Positions 18,620 to 27,674 are shown, counted from the stretch's first letter. The stretch is DNA of 64,000 bases from Catonella sp963539695 (GCA_963539695.1 CAUTOC010000002.1:1-64000), one strand, 5' to 3'. Notes: generated by a model not told the origin, from the sequence alone. Program-made: numbers and translations.

Positions 18620-18658
18620 CCCTGTAGAACCGTATAAATGGTTTTACAGGGATTTTGT
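18620..18658 (+). terminator. Rho-independent terminator after jag
   Basis: CCCTGTAGAACC (18620-18631) pairs with GGTTTTACAGGG (18640-18651) with one mismatch, followed by ATTTTGTT. It closes the rpmH-jag operon and separates it from the inserted ATPase gene and mnmE. Confidence 0.8.
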
Positions 18659-18799
18659 TGTTTATGGGGGAAAATTGTGATAGTATGAGGGTAGGAGTTT
18701 ACAAAAAAAATAAAAATGTTCCGAAATGGGAATATTATTGTAAAATTTTAAAAAATATATTATTATAAGAATAATTTAATGAAAGGAGGAGGTAATATA

Positions 18800-20032
18800 T
18801 TGATTCAGAGAAAAGAATTTTTAAATGAATTGATTAAATGGAAGAATGAGAAAGTAATTAAGATAATTACAGGAATGAGAAGAGCCGGAAAGTCTACATT
18901 ACTTATGCAATATCAAGATTATTTAAGACAGAGCGGAGTAGAAGAAAACAGAATAGTATCTATTAATTTTGAAGAATTGGAGTATGAGGAACTTTGTGAT
19001 TACAGAAAATTATATAATTATATAAAAGATAGATTGATAGAAGGTAAAATTACTTATATATTTTTAGATGAAATTCAAAAAGTAAAAGATTTTGAAAAGG
19101 TTATTGACAGTATTTATGTTAAATCAGGTACGGATATTTATATTACAGGCTCTAATGCGTACTTTCTTTCAGGTAATCTTGCTACATATCTTACGGGAAG
19201 ATATGTTGAAATTTTAGTTTTACCTTTTTCTTTTAAGGAATATAAAGAAGTAGTTAATAAGGATAATGAAGGTGCTTTTTCAGATTATATGAAATATGGT
19301 GGTTTACCTTTTTTAACTTTAATGGAAAAGGATATAGACAAGGCTTATACTTATTTGGAAGGAATTTATAATACAGTTATAGTAAAGGATATTGAGGATA
19401 GAATAAATCTACAGATTACAGACAACGATAAAAGGAAAATATATGATATATCTTTATTGAAATTGATAGCAAAATATCTTGCAAGTGTTGTGGGAAGTCC
19501 TGTATCAGTTAGGGGTATAACAAATTATATAGTATCTTCAGGAAGAAAAGTATCACAAAATACAGTAAGTGATTATGTGGAAGCCCTAAAAGAAGCTTTT
19601 ATTTTTTATGAAGTAAGTCGCTTTGATATAGTAGGAAAACAGATATTAAGTTCAAATAAGAAGTATTATATAGTAGATTTGGGACTTAGAAATTATATTT
19701 TACCACGCAAAAATTATGATTTGGGTTTTTCTATTGAAAATATTGTATATTTTGAATTATTAAGAAGAGGATATAATATAAATATAGGAAAACAAGATAA
19801 AGAAGAAGTAGATTTTATTGCCGTTAAAAATGGAATAATTACTTATATTCAGGTAACAGCAGATATGACAGCAAAAGAAACTTTTGAAAGAGAGATAAGA
19901 CCGTTAAATATGATTAAAGATAACTATAAGAAAATAATTTTGACATTGGATAAACTTACTTTAGGTGATTATTCAGGTATTAAGGTAAAAAATCTGATGG
20001 AATGGTTGTTGGAGGATAGTATAAAATATTAA
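18800..20032 (+). CDS. DUF4143-type P-loop ATPase
   Basis: This 410-residue protein belongs to the AAA/DUF4143 ATPases. It has Walker A in TGMRRAGKST, Walker B in IFLDEIQKV and an ITGSNA sensor segment. A C-terminal DUF4143 domain includes a PD-(D/E)xK-like EEVDFIAVKNGIITYIQV. These proteins are widespread in Clostridia and Bacteroidetes with no firm function. I place the start at the TTG at 18800 because GGAGGAGG lies eight bases upstream; a longer ORF from ATG 18779 includes that Shine-Dalgarno. It splits the usual jag-mnmE pair and is the first of four such genes here. Confidence 0.85.
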   Translation: MIQRKEFLNELIKWKNEKVIKIITGMRRAGKSTLLMQYQDYLRQSGVEENRIVSINFEELEYEELCDYRKLYNYIKDRLIEGKITYIFLDEIQKVKDFEKVIDSIYVKSGTDIYITGSNAYFLSGNLATYLTGRYVEILVLPFSFKEYKEVVNKDNEGAFSDYMKYGGLPFLTLMEKDIDKAYTYLEGIYNTVIVKDIEDRINLQITDNDKRKIYDISLLKLIAKYLASVVGSPVSVRGITNYIVSSGRKVSQNTVSDYVEALKEAFIFYEVSRFDIVGKQILSSNKKYYIVDLGLRNYILPRKNYDLGFSIENIVYFELLRRGYNINIGKQDKEEVDFIAVKNGIITYIQVTADMTAKETFEREIRPLNMIKDNYKKIILTLDKLTLGDYSGIKVKNLMEWLLEDSIKY

Positions 20033-20060
20033 ACTTTAAGAGAAGAGTGGAGTAATAATT

Positions 20061-21428
20061 ATGAATGATACAATTACAGCGATTTCTACGGCAGTTGGGA
20101 ATTCAGGAATAAGTATAATCAGAATTAGCGGAGATGAAGCCTTTAATATAGCCGGAAAGCTTATGAAATTATCTTCTACTGATGTAGAAAAAATAAAAAC
20201 CCATACTATAAAATATGGACATATATATAATGAGACAGATGTAGTAGATGAGGTATTGGTTTCATTTATGAAGGGACCAAAGACTTATACAAGAGAAGAT
20301 GTGGTGGAAATAAACTGTCATGGAGGTGCATTTATAACCAGAAAAGTACTTGAAACTGCAATAAATGCCGGTGCAAGACCGGCAGAGCCAGGTGAATTTA
20401 CAAAAAGAGCCTTTCTTTCAGGAAGAATAGACCTTACACAGGCGGAAGCAGTTATGGATATCATAAGAGCAGACAGCGACTATGCCATAAAGAGTGCAGG
20501 CAGAAGGTTAAATGGCGGAATAGGGGATAAGTTAAAGCCTGTAAAAGACAGCATTTTAACTGATATGGCTTATATAGAAGCAGCCCTAGACGATCCGGAG
20601 CATATGTCACTTGACGGAAAAGCTGAAGAAATAAGGGAAAATGTAGTTAACAATATAAATGCTCTTAATAACATTTTGGAAAATGCCGGCAAAGGCAGGA
20701 TAATTAAAGAGGGTATTAAGACCGTAATAGTTGGCAAGCCGAATGTAGGCAAGTCTTCATTTCTTAACTATATTTCGGGGGAAGAAGTAGCTATAGTTAC
20801 GGATATTCCGGGTACAACCAGAGATGCCTTGCTTCAAAATGTAAGTCTAGGGGATATCTCACTCAATATTGTGGATACGGCAGGAATCAGAGAGACTGAC
20901 AATGAGATTGAGAGAATGGGAATAGAGAGGGCGAGGGAGCATTTAAGCGATGCTGACCTTGTACTTATGATAATAGATGTATCCAAGCCGCTTTCTACCG
21001 AGGACAAGGAGCTACTTACTGAAATAAAGTCAAAAAAGACTGTACTTATATTAAATAAAACAGACCTTGAAAGAGGTTTAACTGATGAGGAATATAAGGA
21101 ATTTTCAGAGTTTAACCTTGTTGAAATTTCAGCAAAGAAAAGGATTGGAATAGAAAGGCTGACTGAGATTATTAAGGAAATGTTTTTTAATGGGGAGCTT
21201 GATTTTAACAATGAAATTTATCTTTCCAATCTTAGACAGGAAGGTGCTATAAGAAGGGCAAAAGAAAGTCTTAATATGGTACTGGAGTCCATAGATTCAG
21301 GTGTTTCTGAGGATTTTTATACTATTGACCTTATGAATGCTTATAATGCCATCGGAGAAGTTACAGGGGATACTACCAGTGAGGATTTGGCTGATAAGAT
21401 ATTTAAGGATTTTTGTATGGGAAAGTAG
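20061..21428 (+). CDS. mnmE: tRNA uridine-5-carboxymethylaminomethyl GTPase MnmE
   Basis: MnmE works with MnmG to modify U34 of certain tRNAs. The 455-residue protein begins MNDTITAISTAVGNSGISII, has the folate-binding N-domain, and a G domain with GKPNVGKSSF, DTAGIRET and NKTD. It ends in the conserved C-terminal FCMGK that supplies the reactive cysteine. Partner gene mnmG, normally next, is absent; an accessory array follows instead. Confidence 0.98.
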   Translation: MNDTITAISTAVGNSGISIIRISGDEAFNIAGKLMKLSSTDVEKIKTHTIKYGHIYNETDVVDEVLVSFMKGPKTYTREDVVEINCHGGAFITRKVLETAINAGARPAEPGEFTKRAFLSGRIDLTQAEAVMDIIRADSDYAIKSAGRRLNGGIGDKLKPVKDSILTDMAYIEAALDDPEHMSLDGKAEEIRENVVNNINALNNILENAGKGRIIKEGIKTVIVGKPNVGKSSFLNYISGEEVAIVTDIPGTTRDALLQNVSLGDISLNIVDTAGIRETDNEIERMGIERAREHLSDADLVLMIIDVSKPLSTEDKELLTEIKSKKTVLILNKTDLERGLTDEEYKEFSEFNLVEISAKKRIGIERLTEIIKEMFFNGELDFNNEIYLSNLRQEGAIRRAKESLNMVLESIDSGVSEDFYTIDLMNAYNAIGEVTGDTTSEDLADKIFKDFCMGK

Positions 21429-21442
21429 AAAGGAGAAAAACT

Positions 21443-21787
21443 ATGCCATTTATTAATTCAAAAATTACAAAGAAGATTACAAGAGAAGAGGAAGTTGTAG
21501 TAAAAGAAAAACTTGGAAAAGCCATTGAACTTGTACCGGGTAAGAGTGAAGCTTGGTTTATGTTAAATTTTGAGCCTGAGAGCCATCTTTATTTTAAGGG
21601 CAGTAATGAGAAAGATATAGCTTATGTTGAGGTAAATGTATTCGGAAATGAGAATAGGGAGGCTTTCAGTAATTTAACTGCTGAGATAACAAAGATTTTT
21701 AATGAGGTTCTCGGAATAGAACCTGAGAGAATTTATGTAAAGTATGAGACAACTACTAACTGGGGCTGGAATGGAAGGAATTTTTAA
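21443..21787 (+). CDS. MIF/tautomerase-superfamily protein
   Basis: The 114-residue protein resembles the MIF-like tautomerase family. After removal of Met the N-terminus would be Pro (MPFINSKITKK), the catalytic base of the superfamily. The C-terminal EVLGIEPERIYVKYETTTNWGWNGRNF matches the MIF pattern of a beta strand and NWGWNG. The start is the ATG at 21443 with AAGGAG upstream; a longer reading overlaps mnmE. Its substrate is unknown. The stop codon overlaps the next ATG (TAATG). Confidence 0.85.
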   Translation: MPFINSKITKKITREEEVVVKEKLGKAIELVPGKSEAWFMLNFEPESHLYFKGSNEKDIAYVEVNVFGNENREAFSNLTAEITKIFNEVLGIEPERIYVKYETTTNWGWNGRNF

Positions 21788-21985
21788 TGGAAATTGAGAT
21801 ATACAGAAAACTATGTGCCGAATCAAAATCCAAATTATAGTTGTCTAATTTTTGGATATAGCATAAATGGAAAGATTTTGCATATAGTTGCAGGATGTGA
21901 TAATATGAAAATATATGTGATAACTGTGTATTATCCTGATACAAAGAAATTTGAAGATGATTTAATGACAAGAAGAAAGAGGTGA
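21787..21985 (+). pseudogene. DUF4258 toxin-like protein, internal deletion
   Basis: The C-terminal part (SCLIFGYSINGKILHIV through ITVYYPDTKKFEDDLMTRRKR) closely fits the DUF4258 family, RelE-like proteins usually paired with a YgiT/MqsA-type zinc-finger antitoxin. The N-terminal start MEIEIYRKLCAESKS lies in another frame. The middle with the expected HxxxRMxxR pattern is missing. A short in-frame deletion is not enough to explain it, because the two parts are out of frame. A YgiT-type fragment follows six bases later, so this was a toxin-antitoxin pair. Confidence 0.75.
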
Positions 21986-21990
21986 TTGAT

Positions 21991-22107
21991 ATGTGTATGT
22001 ATTGTAAAAATACTACAACAGTAAAGAGTAAAACAACACATGTTGTAAATTATAATAATTGTATTATTGTTGTAAAAAATGTTCCTTGTCTTGAATGTGA
22101 ACAGTGA
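21991..22107 (+). pseudogene. YgiT-type zinc-finger antitoxin, truncated
   Basis: The 38-codon ORF starts MCMYCKNTTTVKSKTTH after GAGGTGATTGAT and carries the CxxC and CLEC pairs of YgiT-type zinc fingers. It stops after CLECEQ, exactly where intact members continue CGEKYY. The helix-turn-helix or C-terminal half is absent. Its last 29 bases overlap the start of the methyltransferase ORF at 22079 in another frame. This suggests a deletion joined the antitoxin to the methyltransferase gene. Confidence 0.75.
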
Positions 22108-22846
22108 GGATAAAAGACTTACTGCAAGCAGACAGGGACAGCTTGAGTATTTTATTACAATGAATTATGTGGATAAGTACATCAAGTCAGGTGATAAGAT
22201 ACTGGAAATAGGGGCAGGGACGGGGAGATATTCCATAGTACTTGCAAAAAATGGTTATGATGTTACTGCGGTTGAGCTTGTGGAAAGTAATCTTGAAGTC
22301 TTAAAGAAAAATGCCGAAGGTTTGGAGAATATATCAGCTTTTCAAGGTGATGCACTTAATCTTGACAGATTTGATGACAATACCTTTGATGTAACCCTTT
22401 TATTTGGACCTATGTATCATCTATATGAAGAAAAAGACCGGCATAAGGCTTTAGATGAAGCAATTCGTGTAACAAAGCCTGATGGAGTTATACTTGTAGC
22501 ATTTTTATCTGTACATGCAATTATGATGAGTAATTATCTTTCAGGCAATTTTAAAGAGGGCTTTATAGCTAATTTTGATGAAGACTATAAGGTTAAGCAT
22601 TTTACAGAGCAGGCATTTACAGGCTTTGATATAGCAGAATTTGAAGAAATGTTTGAGACTAAGCCTGTGGAATATATAACTACGGTTGCAACAGACAGTA
22701 TTTTTGAAATAGCTGAGAGAAATCATGATTTTAAAATGTCTGATGAAGATTTCAGCCTGTTTTTGAATTATCAGATAAATATTTGTGAGAAAAGGGAAAT
22801 GCTGGGGTTTTCCAGTCATTTGCTGTATATTTGCAGAAAGAAGTAA
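22079..22846 (+). CDS. Class I SAM-dependent methyltransferase
   Basis: The 255-residue protein is a Rossmann-fold methyltransferase with the SAM motif ILEIGAGTGRYSI, the acidic VTAVELVESN strand and FDVTLLFGPMYHLYE (motif IV). Residues from about 8 (SEDKRLTASRQGQLEYFITMNY) match family N-termini. The first residues MFLVLNVN come from fusion with the antitoxin remnant and are probably not native. There is no strong Shine-Dalgarno at 22079. It may be expressed poorly or from another start. Substrate is unknown. Confidence 0.8.
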   Translation: MFLVLNVNSEDKRLTASRQGQLEYFITMNYVDKYIKSGDKILEIGAGTGRYSIVLAKNGYDVTAVELVESNLEVLKKNAEGLENISAFQGDALNLDRFDDNTFDVTLLFGPMYHLYEEKDRHKALDEAIRVTKPDGVILVAFLSVHAIMMSNYLSGNFKEGFIANFDEDYKVKHFTEQAFTGFDIAEFEEMFETKPVEYITTVATDSIFEIAERNHDFKMSDEDFSLFLNYQINICEKREMLGFSSHLLYICRKK

Positions 22847-22885
22847 AAGGATAAGGTATTTATAAAAAAGTAAGGATTAATTTAT

Positions 22886-23428
22886 ATGAATGAAACAATA
22901 AATGTAAATAAAAAGGAATATACTATTATAAAGCTGCTTGGAAAGGGAAAAGGAGGCTATTCCTACCTTGTTAATAATAATGGGATCTTATTTACATTAA
23001 AGCAAATCCATCATGAGCCTTGTGAGTATTATCAGTTTGGTAATAAAATTGAAGCTGAATTAAGAGATTATGAAAGACTTTCACAGATTGGTCTTATGTT
23101 ACCGAAACTTATTTATTGCGATAAGGAAAAGGAAATAATTATCAAAGAGTTTATAGATGGAAAAACCATTGTAGAAATAATAAAAGATGGTGAATTTAAG
23201 GAAGATTATCTTAAACAGGTTATAAAAATGCAGAAAGTATGTAGGAATAATAACCTGAATATCGACTGGTATCCCACTAACTTCATTGTTCAAAATGGGG
23301 TGTTGTATTATGTTGATTATGAATGTAACCAATATATGGATGAGTGGTCATTTGAGAACTGGGGTAGTAAATATTGGTCGGATACAGAAAAATTTAAGGA
23401 AGCATTTGGTAAGGAAGAAAATGCGTAA
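22886..23428 (+). CDS. Small protein-kinase-like protein
   Basis: The 180-residue protein has a reduced eukaryotic-like kinase or aminoglycoside-phosphotransferase-like fold. It shows a glycine loop (LLGKGKGGYSYLV), a lysine in LFTLKQI, a catalytic-loop-like IDWYPTNFIV retaining D-x4-N, and YYVDYEC in place of DFG. It lacks the large C-lobe of Ser/Thr kinases. Small kinases of this kind in Clostridia are annotated as protein kinase family members; the substrate is unknown. It lies 39 bp after the methyltransferase and 25 bp before the Fic gene. Confidence 0.7.
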   Translation: MNETINVNKKEYTIIKLLGKGKGGYSYLVNNNGILFTLKQIHHEPCEYYQFGNKIEAELRDYERLSQIGLMLPKLIYCDKEKEIIIKEFIDGKTIVEIIKDGEFKEDYLKQVIKMQKVCRNNNLNIDWYPTNFIVQNGVLYYVDYECNQYMDEWSFENWGSKYWSDTEKFKEAFGKEENA

Positions 23429-23453
23429 GATAATACGGAAGTAAGGTATAATA

Positions 23454-24446
23454 ATGGAGAAATATAAACCACCTTTTATAATTACAGATGAGATATTGAT
23501 GTATGTATCATCTATTTCAGAAAAAATAGGACGGATTACTGCAACCGGTAATCTTGACACAAGACCGTATCTCAGAAGAAATAATAGAATAAAATCTATT
23601 CATTCATCACTTAAAATTGAAGCAAATTCACTTTCTCTGGGACAGGTTAGAGACGTAATTAATGGTAAGACTGTATTAGGAGAGCAGAAAGAAATTCAAG
23701 AGGTTAAGAATGCTTACGCTGCCTATGAGCATTTATCCGAGATTAATCCTTATGATATCAAGGATTTAAAAAAAATTCATGGAATTATGACAAAATATAT
23801 TTTGAGAGAATCAGGTGAATTCAGAACCGGTGAAGAAGGTGTATTTAATGGTGAAGAATGTATATTTATGGCACCGCCTGCAAAGTTTGTTCCACAGCTT
23901 GTAAGTGAGCTTTTTGATTGGATGAAGAAAAATCATAATAAGATACATCCGCTTATAATGAGTTGTATATTTCACTATGAATTTGTGTTTATTCATCCAT
24001 TTTCAGACGGTAACGGCAGAATGGCGAGATTGTGGCAAACGGTTATTTTGTCTAAGTGGAAAAAGATATTTGAATATATTCCTATTGAAAGTCAGATAGA
24101 GAAATTTCAGGAGGAATATTATGATGTGATTGCTAAGTGCCATATAAATGGAGAATCTACAGTTTTTATCGAATTTATGCTGTTACAGCTTGATAAAATT
24201 TTGGATGATATTTCTATTCAGCTTAACGAAACTAATGGGTATATTTCGGAAACTGTTAAAAAGTTGCTTGATGTGATGGAATATGATATTCCATACACAA
24301 GTAAGACACTTATGGAAAAGCTTGGCTTGAAATCAAGAGAGGGATTTAGGAAGAATTATTTAAGTCCTGCAATAGATATGTGTGTTATTAAAATGACAAA
24401 TCCGGATACACCAAGAAGCAGAAATCAGAGATATATCAGAGTTTAA
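23454..24446 (+). CDS. Fic-domain protein (AMPylator-like)
   Basis: The 330-residue protein contains the Fic active-site motif HPFSDGNGRMAR (His181), the hallmark of Fic enzymes that transfer AMP or related groups to protein hydroxyls. An N-terminal inhibitory helix is suggested by SSLKIEAN around residues 51-58. This fits the class II S-x3-E pattern but with Ala where Gly/Asn is usual. The flap region and a C-terminal winged-helix-like segment (TSKTLMEKLGLKSREGF) complete a typical self-regulated Fic protein. No separate antitoxin is adjacent. Confidence 0.92.
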   Translation: MEKYKPPFIITDEILMYVSSISEKIGRITATGNLDTRPYLRRNNRIKSIHSSLKIEANSLSLGQVRDVINGKTVLGEQKEIQEVKNAYAAYEHLSEINPYDIKDLKKIHGIMTKYILRESGEFRTGEEGVFNGEECIFMAPPAKFVPQLVSELFDWMKKNHNKIHPLIMSCIFHYEFVFIHPFSDGNGRMARLWQTVILSKWKKIFEYIPIESQIEKFQEEYYDVIAKCHINGESTVFIEFMLLQLDKILDDISIQLNETNGYISETVKKLLDVMEYDIPYTSKTLMEKLGLKSREGFRKNYLSPAIDMCVIKMTNPDTPRSRNQRYIRV

Positions 24447-24471
24447 ATTAATGAAAAATGGTGATAGTATA

Positions 24472-24846
24472 ATGGATGTAAAAGAATTTTGGATGGATGT
24501 GCTGAAACAAAATAGAGAAAAACTTATAAGCTATTTTCATAAAGATGCTATAATTCGTTGGCATTGCAGTAATGAACTTTTTACAGTTTCTGAATATATA
24601 AAAGCCAACTGCGAATATCCGGGAGAATGGAAAGGTAAAATTGAACGTATAGAAAAAGTTGAAAATATGATAATAACAGCTGTAAAGGTTTATCCTGTGA
24701 ATAAAAGCAGCTCTTTTCATGTTGTAAGTTTTATAAAAACAGAGAATAATTTAATTACTGAAATGGATGAATATTGGGCAGATGATACTGAAGTACCTGA
24801 ATGGAGGCATAATATGGGAATAGGGAGGTATATAAATAAGCTTTAG
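24472..24846 (+). CDS. SnoaL/NTF2-like domain protein
   Basis: The 124-residue product fits a cone-shaped NTF2-like (SnoaL) domain: FWMDVLKQNREKLISYFHKDAIIRWH at the start, a central strand pair, and the ending SFIKTENNLITEMDEYWADD. Members may be enzymes or small binding proteins. I choose ATG 24472, which has GGTGAT upstream, over ATG 24451 directly after the Fic stop. It stands 26 bp after the Fic gene. Confidence 0.7.
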   Translation: MDVKEFWMDVLKQNREKLISYFHKDAIIRWHCSNELFTVSEYIKANCEYPGEWKGKIERIEKVENMIITAVKVYPVNKSSSFHVVSFIKTENNLITEMDEYWADDTEVPEWRHNMGIGRYINKL

Positions 24847-24879
24847 AATATGAAATAATAGATTTTGTTGAGGTAAACT

Positions 24880-25365
24880 ATGGATAAAATTTTAATTATT
24901 ATTGTACTTTTTGGACTTGGAATATTTTTCATAGGAAAAATGTTTAATCCACCGGTTGGACCTAAATATAAGTTAAAGTCAGTGGTTTTTAATCCGGACA
25001 ATAATGAGATTTTAAGAGAGCTTGGAAAACTGATTTTTATATCAAAGGGAAAAAGAAAAATTATTTTGCCAACCGAATTTGATTTATGGACAGAGGCTAA
25101 AATTTTTGAAAATGGGATTGTTTTAAAGAAAAATAAAAAAGAAAGGACAATATTTTTCGGTGAATTATCTTCTATAGAGCCTTTCTTAGTTAATTCATTA
25201 TTTGTAAAAGGTAAATATTTTGGATATTCATTTATATTGAGAAATAAAAAAGAGAAAATAGATTTAAAAAGCTGTGATATGAATGATTTAGATGTGTTTA
25301 TTGATGAACTATGTAAATTATTTTCGCAGGAAACAGAAAAGGTGATAATAAAGGAGGTAGTATGA
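24880..25365 (+). CDS. Hypothetical membrane-anchored protein
   Basis: The 161-residue protein starts with one hydrophobic segment (residues 4-20, ILIIIVLFGLGIFFIGK). A soluble beta-rich part follows that reads like a PH-like or YcxB-like domain (KRKIILPTEFDLWTEAKIFENGIVLKKN). I cannot name the family. Its last bases overlap the next gene by four (ATGA), so the two are translationally coupled. Confidence 0.6.
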   Translation: MDKILIIIVLFGLGIFFIGKMFNPPVGPKYKLKSVVFNPDNNEILRELGKLIFISKGKRKIILPTEFDLWTEAKIFENGIVLKKNKKERTIFFGELSSIEPFLVNSLFVKGKYFGYSFILRNKKEKIDLKSCDMNDLDVFIDELCKLFSQETEKVIIKEVV

Positions 25366-25691
25366 AAACTTTTATAAAGAAATATTATGCTTATATTTTA
25401 GTAATGCTTGCATTTTATGTGGCAGTACCGTTGTTATGTAGGGATACGGGCAGTGCTATATTTACACTGCTTTGTCTTTTACCGGTTATATTATTTATAC
25501 TTTCACTTGTATATGCCAAAATGAATGGATTTAAATGGTATTTATCAATTATAATCGGTTTACTGTGGCTTCCTGTTATTATATATTTTAATGAATCTGC
25601 AACAATATATGCTCTTATTTATGGAGTTATAAGTTTTGTTGGACAGGGAGTAGGTTTTTTGGTGAATAAAATACTAAATAATGGAAAATAG
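25362..25691 (+). CDS. Small integral membrane protein
   Basis: A 109-residue protein with three to four predicted membrane segments (about 9-22, 31-51, 59-76 and 80-103). There are no polar catalytic motifs. It overlaps the preceding anchored protein by four bases and has GGAGG just before its ATG, so the pair probably forms one unit. Unknown function. Confidence 0.6.
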   Translation: MKTFIKKYYAYILVMLAFYVAVPLLCRDTGSAIFTLLCLLPVILFILSLVYAKMNGFKWYLSIIIGLLWLPVIIYFNESATIYALIYGVISFVGQGVGFLVNKILNNGK

Positions 25692-25762
25692 ACTGATTAA
25701 AATATCGTAATTACTTTAGTAATTAATATAGAAAAAACTGTTGTTTGAGAAAGGAATTAAAT

Positions 25763-26083
25763 ATGTCATCAAGTAAGGAATATTTGAATTTTATCCTTGA
25801 GCAGTTATCTGAATTAGAGGATATTAGTTACAGGGCTATGATGGGAGAATATATTATATACTACAAGGGTAGAATAGTTGGTGGAATATATGATGACAGA
25901 TTGCTTGTTAAACCTGTAAAATCAGCAATTGACTATATGCCGGATGCAAAATATGAACTTCCTTATGAGGGGGCAAAAGCGATGTTGCTTGTGGATAATG
26001 TGGATAACAGGAAATATTTGACGGATTTATTTGAAGTTATGTTTGATGAATTGCCGGTTCCTAAGGTAAAAAGGAAGAAGTAG
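25763..26083 (+). CDS. TfoX N-terminal domain protein
   Basis: The 106-residue protein matches the stand-alone TfoX_N domain: SKEYLNFILEQLSELEDISYRAMMGEYIIYYKGRIVGGIYDDRLLVK, followed by the YELPYEGAKAMLLVDNVDN segment. TfoX in Gammaproteobacteria regulates competence, but the single domain in Firmicutes has no established role. The ATG at 25763 has AAGGA upstream and is preferred over the longer in-frame reading. Confidence 0.85.
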   Translation: MSSSKEYLNFILEQLSELEDISYRAMMGEYIIYYKGRIVGGIYDDRLLVKPVKSAIDYMPDAKYELPYEGAKAMLLVDNVDNRKYLTDLFEVMFDELPVPKVKRKK

Positions 26084-26113
26084 TTAGAGTTATTCAGATT
26101 GGAATAAAAATAT

Positions 26114-26749
26114 ATGAAAAGAGAAGAATATCTTATAAACCCTACAAAGGCTTCATCTTTGACATACCGGAAAACAAATGAAATTAAGCTGTCTTCGAAT
26201 ATGTTGATATTAAATGATGAGGACTTTGATAAAAGTCTTTTAAGTGAGTATGAAGATAGGTTTTATTTTAAAATGTTTCATGATTTGAAATATATAGAAG
26301 AGGTTAAATTGCCTGTTTCCATGGAATTTGTTGATTGTACTATCAAAGAATATGCAAATCATATAAATGAATGTTATGCTGATGAAGGAATCTCTGATGA
26401 AGAATTGGGAAAATATCAGACAAGGGCAGTATTTGATAAAGAATTATGGATAGCTTTGTATGATAATGAAAGAGAGAAAATAGTTGCAACCGGAATAGCT
26501 GAGTTTGATAGAATAATTAAAGAAGGCTCTCTTGACTGGATTCAGGTTTCAAAAGAGTATAGAAAACAGGGATATGGGAAAATAATTGTATGTGAGCTGT
26601 TAAATAGATTAAAGGAAAAGGCTGATTTTGTAACAGTTTCAGGAAGAATAGATAACGAAACAAAGCCTGAAATTCTTTATAAAAAATGCGGCTTTACCAA
26701 AAAAGAAATTTGGCATGTGTTAAGGAAAAAGAGTTTACGGGAAGGGTAA
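26114..26749 (+). CDS. GNAT-family N-acetyltransferase
   Basis: The 211-residue protein has an N-terminal extension of about 90 residues and a C-terminal GNAT core with the acetyl-CoA motif SKEYRKQGYGKIIV and the final YKKCGFTKKEIWHVL. The DWIQV strand before the motif fits beta4. Substrate unknown. It lies in the plus-strand array with 30-bp spacing to the TfoX-like gene. Confidence 0.82.
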   Translation: MKREEYLINPTKASSLTYRKTNEIKLSSNMLILNDEDFDKSLLSEYEDRFYFKMFHDLKYIEEVKLPVSMEFVDCTIKEYANHINECYADEGISDEELGKYQTRAVFDKELWIALYDNEREKIVATGIAEFDRIIKEGSLDWIQVSKEYRKQGYGKIIVCELLNRLKEKADFVTVSGRIDNETKPEILYKKCGFTKKEIWHVLRKKSLREG

Positions 26750-26810
26750 TTGTTATATAATTCTGAAACTATAATGATAGATGATTAAATTTAAAACTAT
26801 GGGAGATTAT

Positions 26811-27302
26811 ATGGGAACATTTTTATCTGAAATAAAACAAAATTTATGCAGTAATTCACTTGTTTGGATAAAGCCGATAGAAAATGAAACTGACCTTTGG
26901 TATGCGGTAGAAGAATGTAAGATAACAAGTGAACAGATGGAATATGTAAATCCTGCAAGTTTTTCAGTAGGAAGAGCATATTTAGCTCCTGAAAATAATG
27001 TACCTTGTGTTATTTACAATAATGAAAATAAAAGAGTGGGATTTATTTCGTTTAGGAAAATAGTACTTAATAAAAAAGGTTTTAATTGGAGTTTTTATAT
27101 AGATAAGAATTATCAGAATAAGGGTTTAGGAAGGGCAACCGCAGAGTGTGCGATAAAAACTTTGCAAAAATTGGACAGCAATATGCCGATTTTCCTAACT
27201 ACAGAACAAAATAATGAGTTGGCTCAGAGATTATATATTTATTTAGGATTTAAAAAAGCTGATTTCTTGGATGGAGATGATTTGGTATTTGTGTATGAAT
27301 AA
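26811..27302 (+). CDS. GNAT-family N-acetyltransferase
   Basis: A 163-residue GNAT with motif A in DKNYQNKGLGRATAECAI and the last strand RLYIYLGFKKADF. I start it at the ATG at 26811 with GGGAG five bases upstream; a longer ORF from 26781 has no ribosome-binding site. The sequence differs clearly from the GNAT at 26114, so this is not a recent duplication. Confidence 0.82.
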   Translation: MGTFLSEIKQNLCSNSLVWIKPIENETDLWYAVEECKITSEQMEYVNPASFSVGRAYLAPENNVPCVIYNNENKRVGFISFRKIVLNKKGFNWSFYIDKNYQNKGLGRATAECAIKTLQKLDSNMPIFLTTEQNNELAQRLYIYLGFKKADFLDGDDLVFVYE

Positions 27303-27320
27303 TTTATTAGGAGGCAAGGT

Positions 27321-27674
27321 ATGAATATAGGATTATCAAGATTTCGTGTTAAAGAGGGTAAATCTTCTGTGGTAGATGAATGGATGAATTTCTTAAATGA
27401 AAACATGGAGGAAGTTTTACTTACTTTGGATGGGGAAAAAATGTATGTAGAAACTATATTTAGGGAGAGAGATGGAGATACAGAGTATCTTTACTGGTAT
27501 TCTATTCAGGGAGAAAATGGTATTAGAGTAGAGGAATCTGATTATTTGGTAGACAAGAAACATCTCGAATATTGGAATGAATGTATTGATAATGGCTATA
27601 AAGTAGATATGTCTATGCAGGTATCAATGATTCCCAAACATATAGCAAAGTTAATGGCAGATGTCGTAAAGTAA
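27321..27674 (+). CDS. DUF6176-like protein
   Basis: The 117-residue protein matches a family I know as DUF6176: LSRFRVKEGKSSVVDEWM near the start, LTLDGEKMYVETIFRERDGD, and LYWYSIQGENGIRVEES. Function is unknown; such proteins are small and soluble and have an antibiotic-biosynthesis-monooxygenase-like look, but that is inference. AGGAGG lies upstream of the ATG, 18 bp after the GNAT gene. Confidence 0.65.
   Translation: MNIGLSRFRVKEGKSSVVDEWMNFLNENMEEVLLTLDGEKMYVETIFRERDGDTEYLYWYSIQGENGIRVEESDYLVDKKHLEYWNECIDNGYKVDMSMQVSMIPKHIAKLMADVVK

Noticed and set aside
25990..26007. Tandem DnaA boxes (TGTGGATAA twice)
   Set aside because: They fall inside the TfoX-like coding sequence and encode VDNVDN, a repeated residue pattern; no AT-rich or divergent context.
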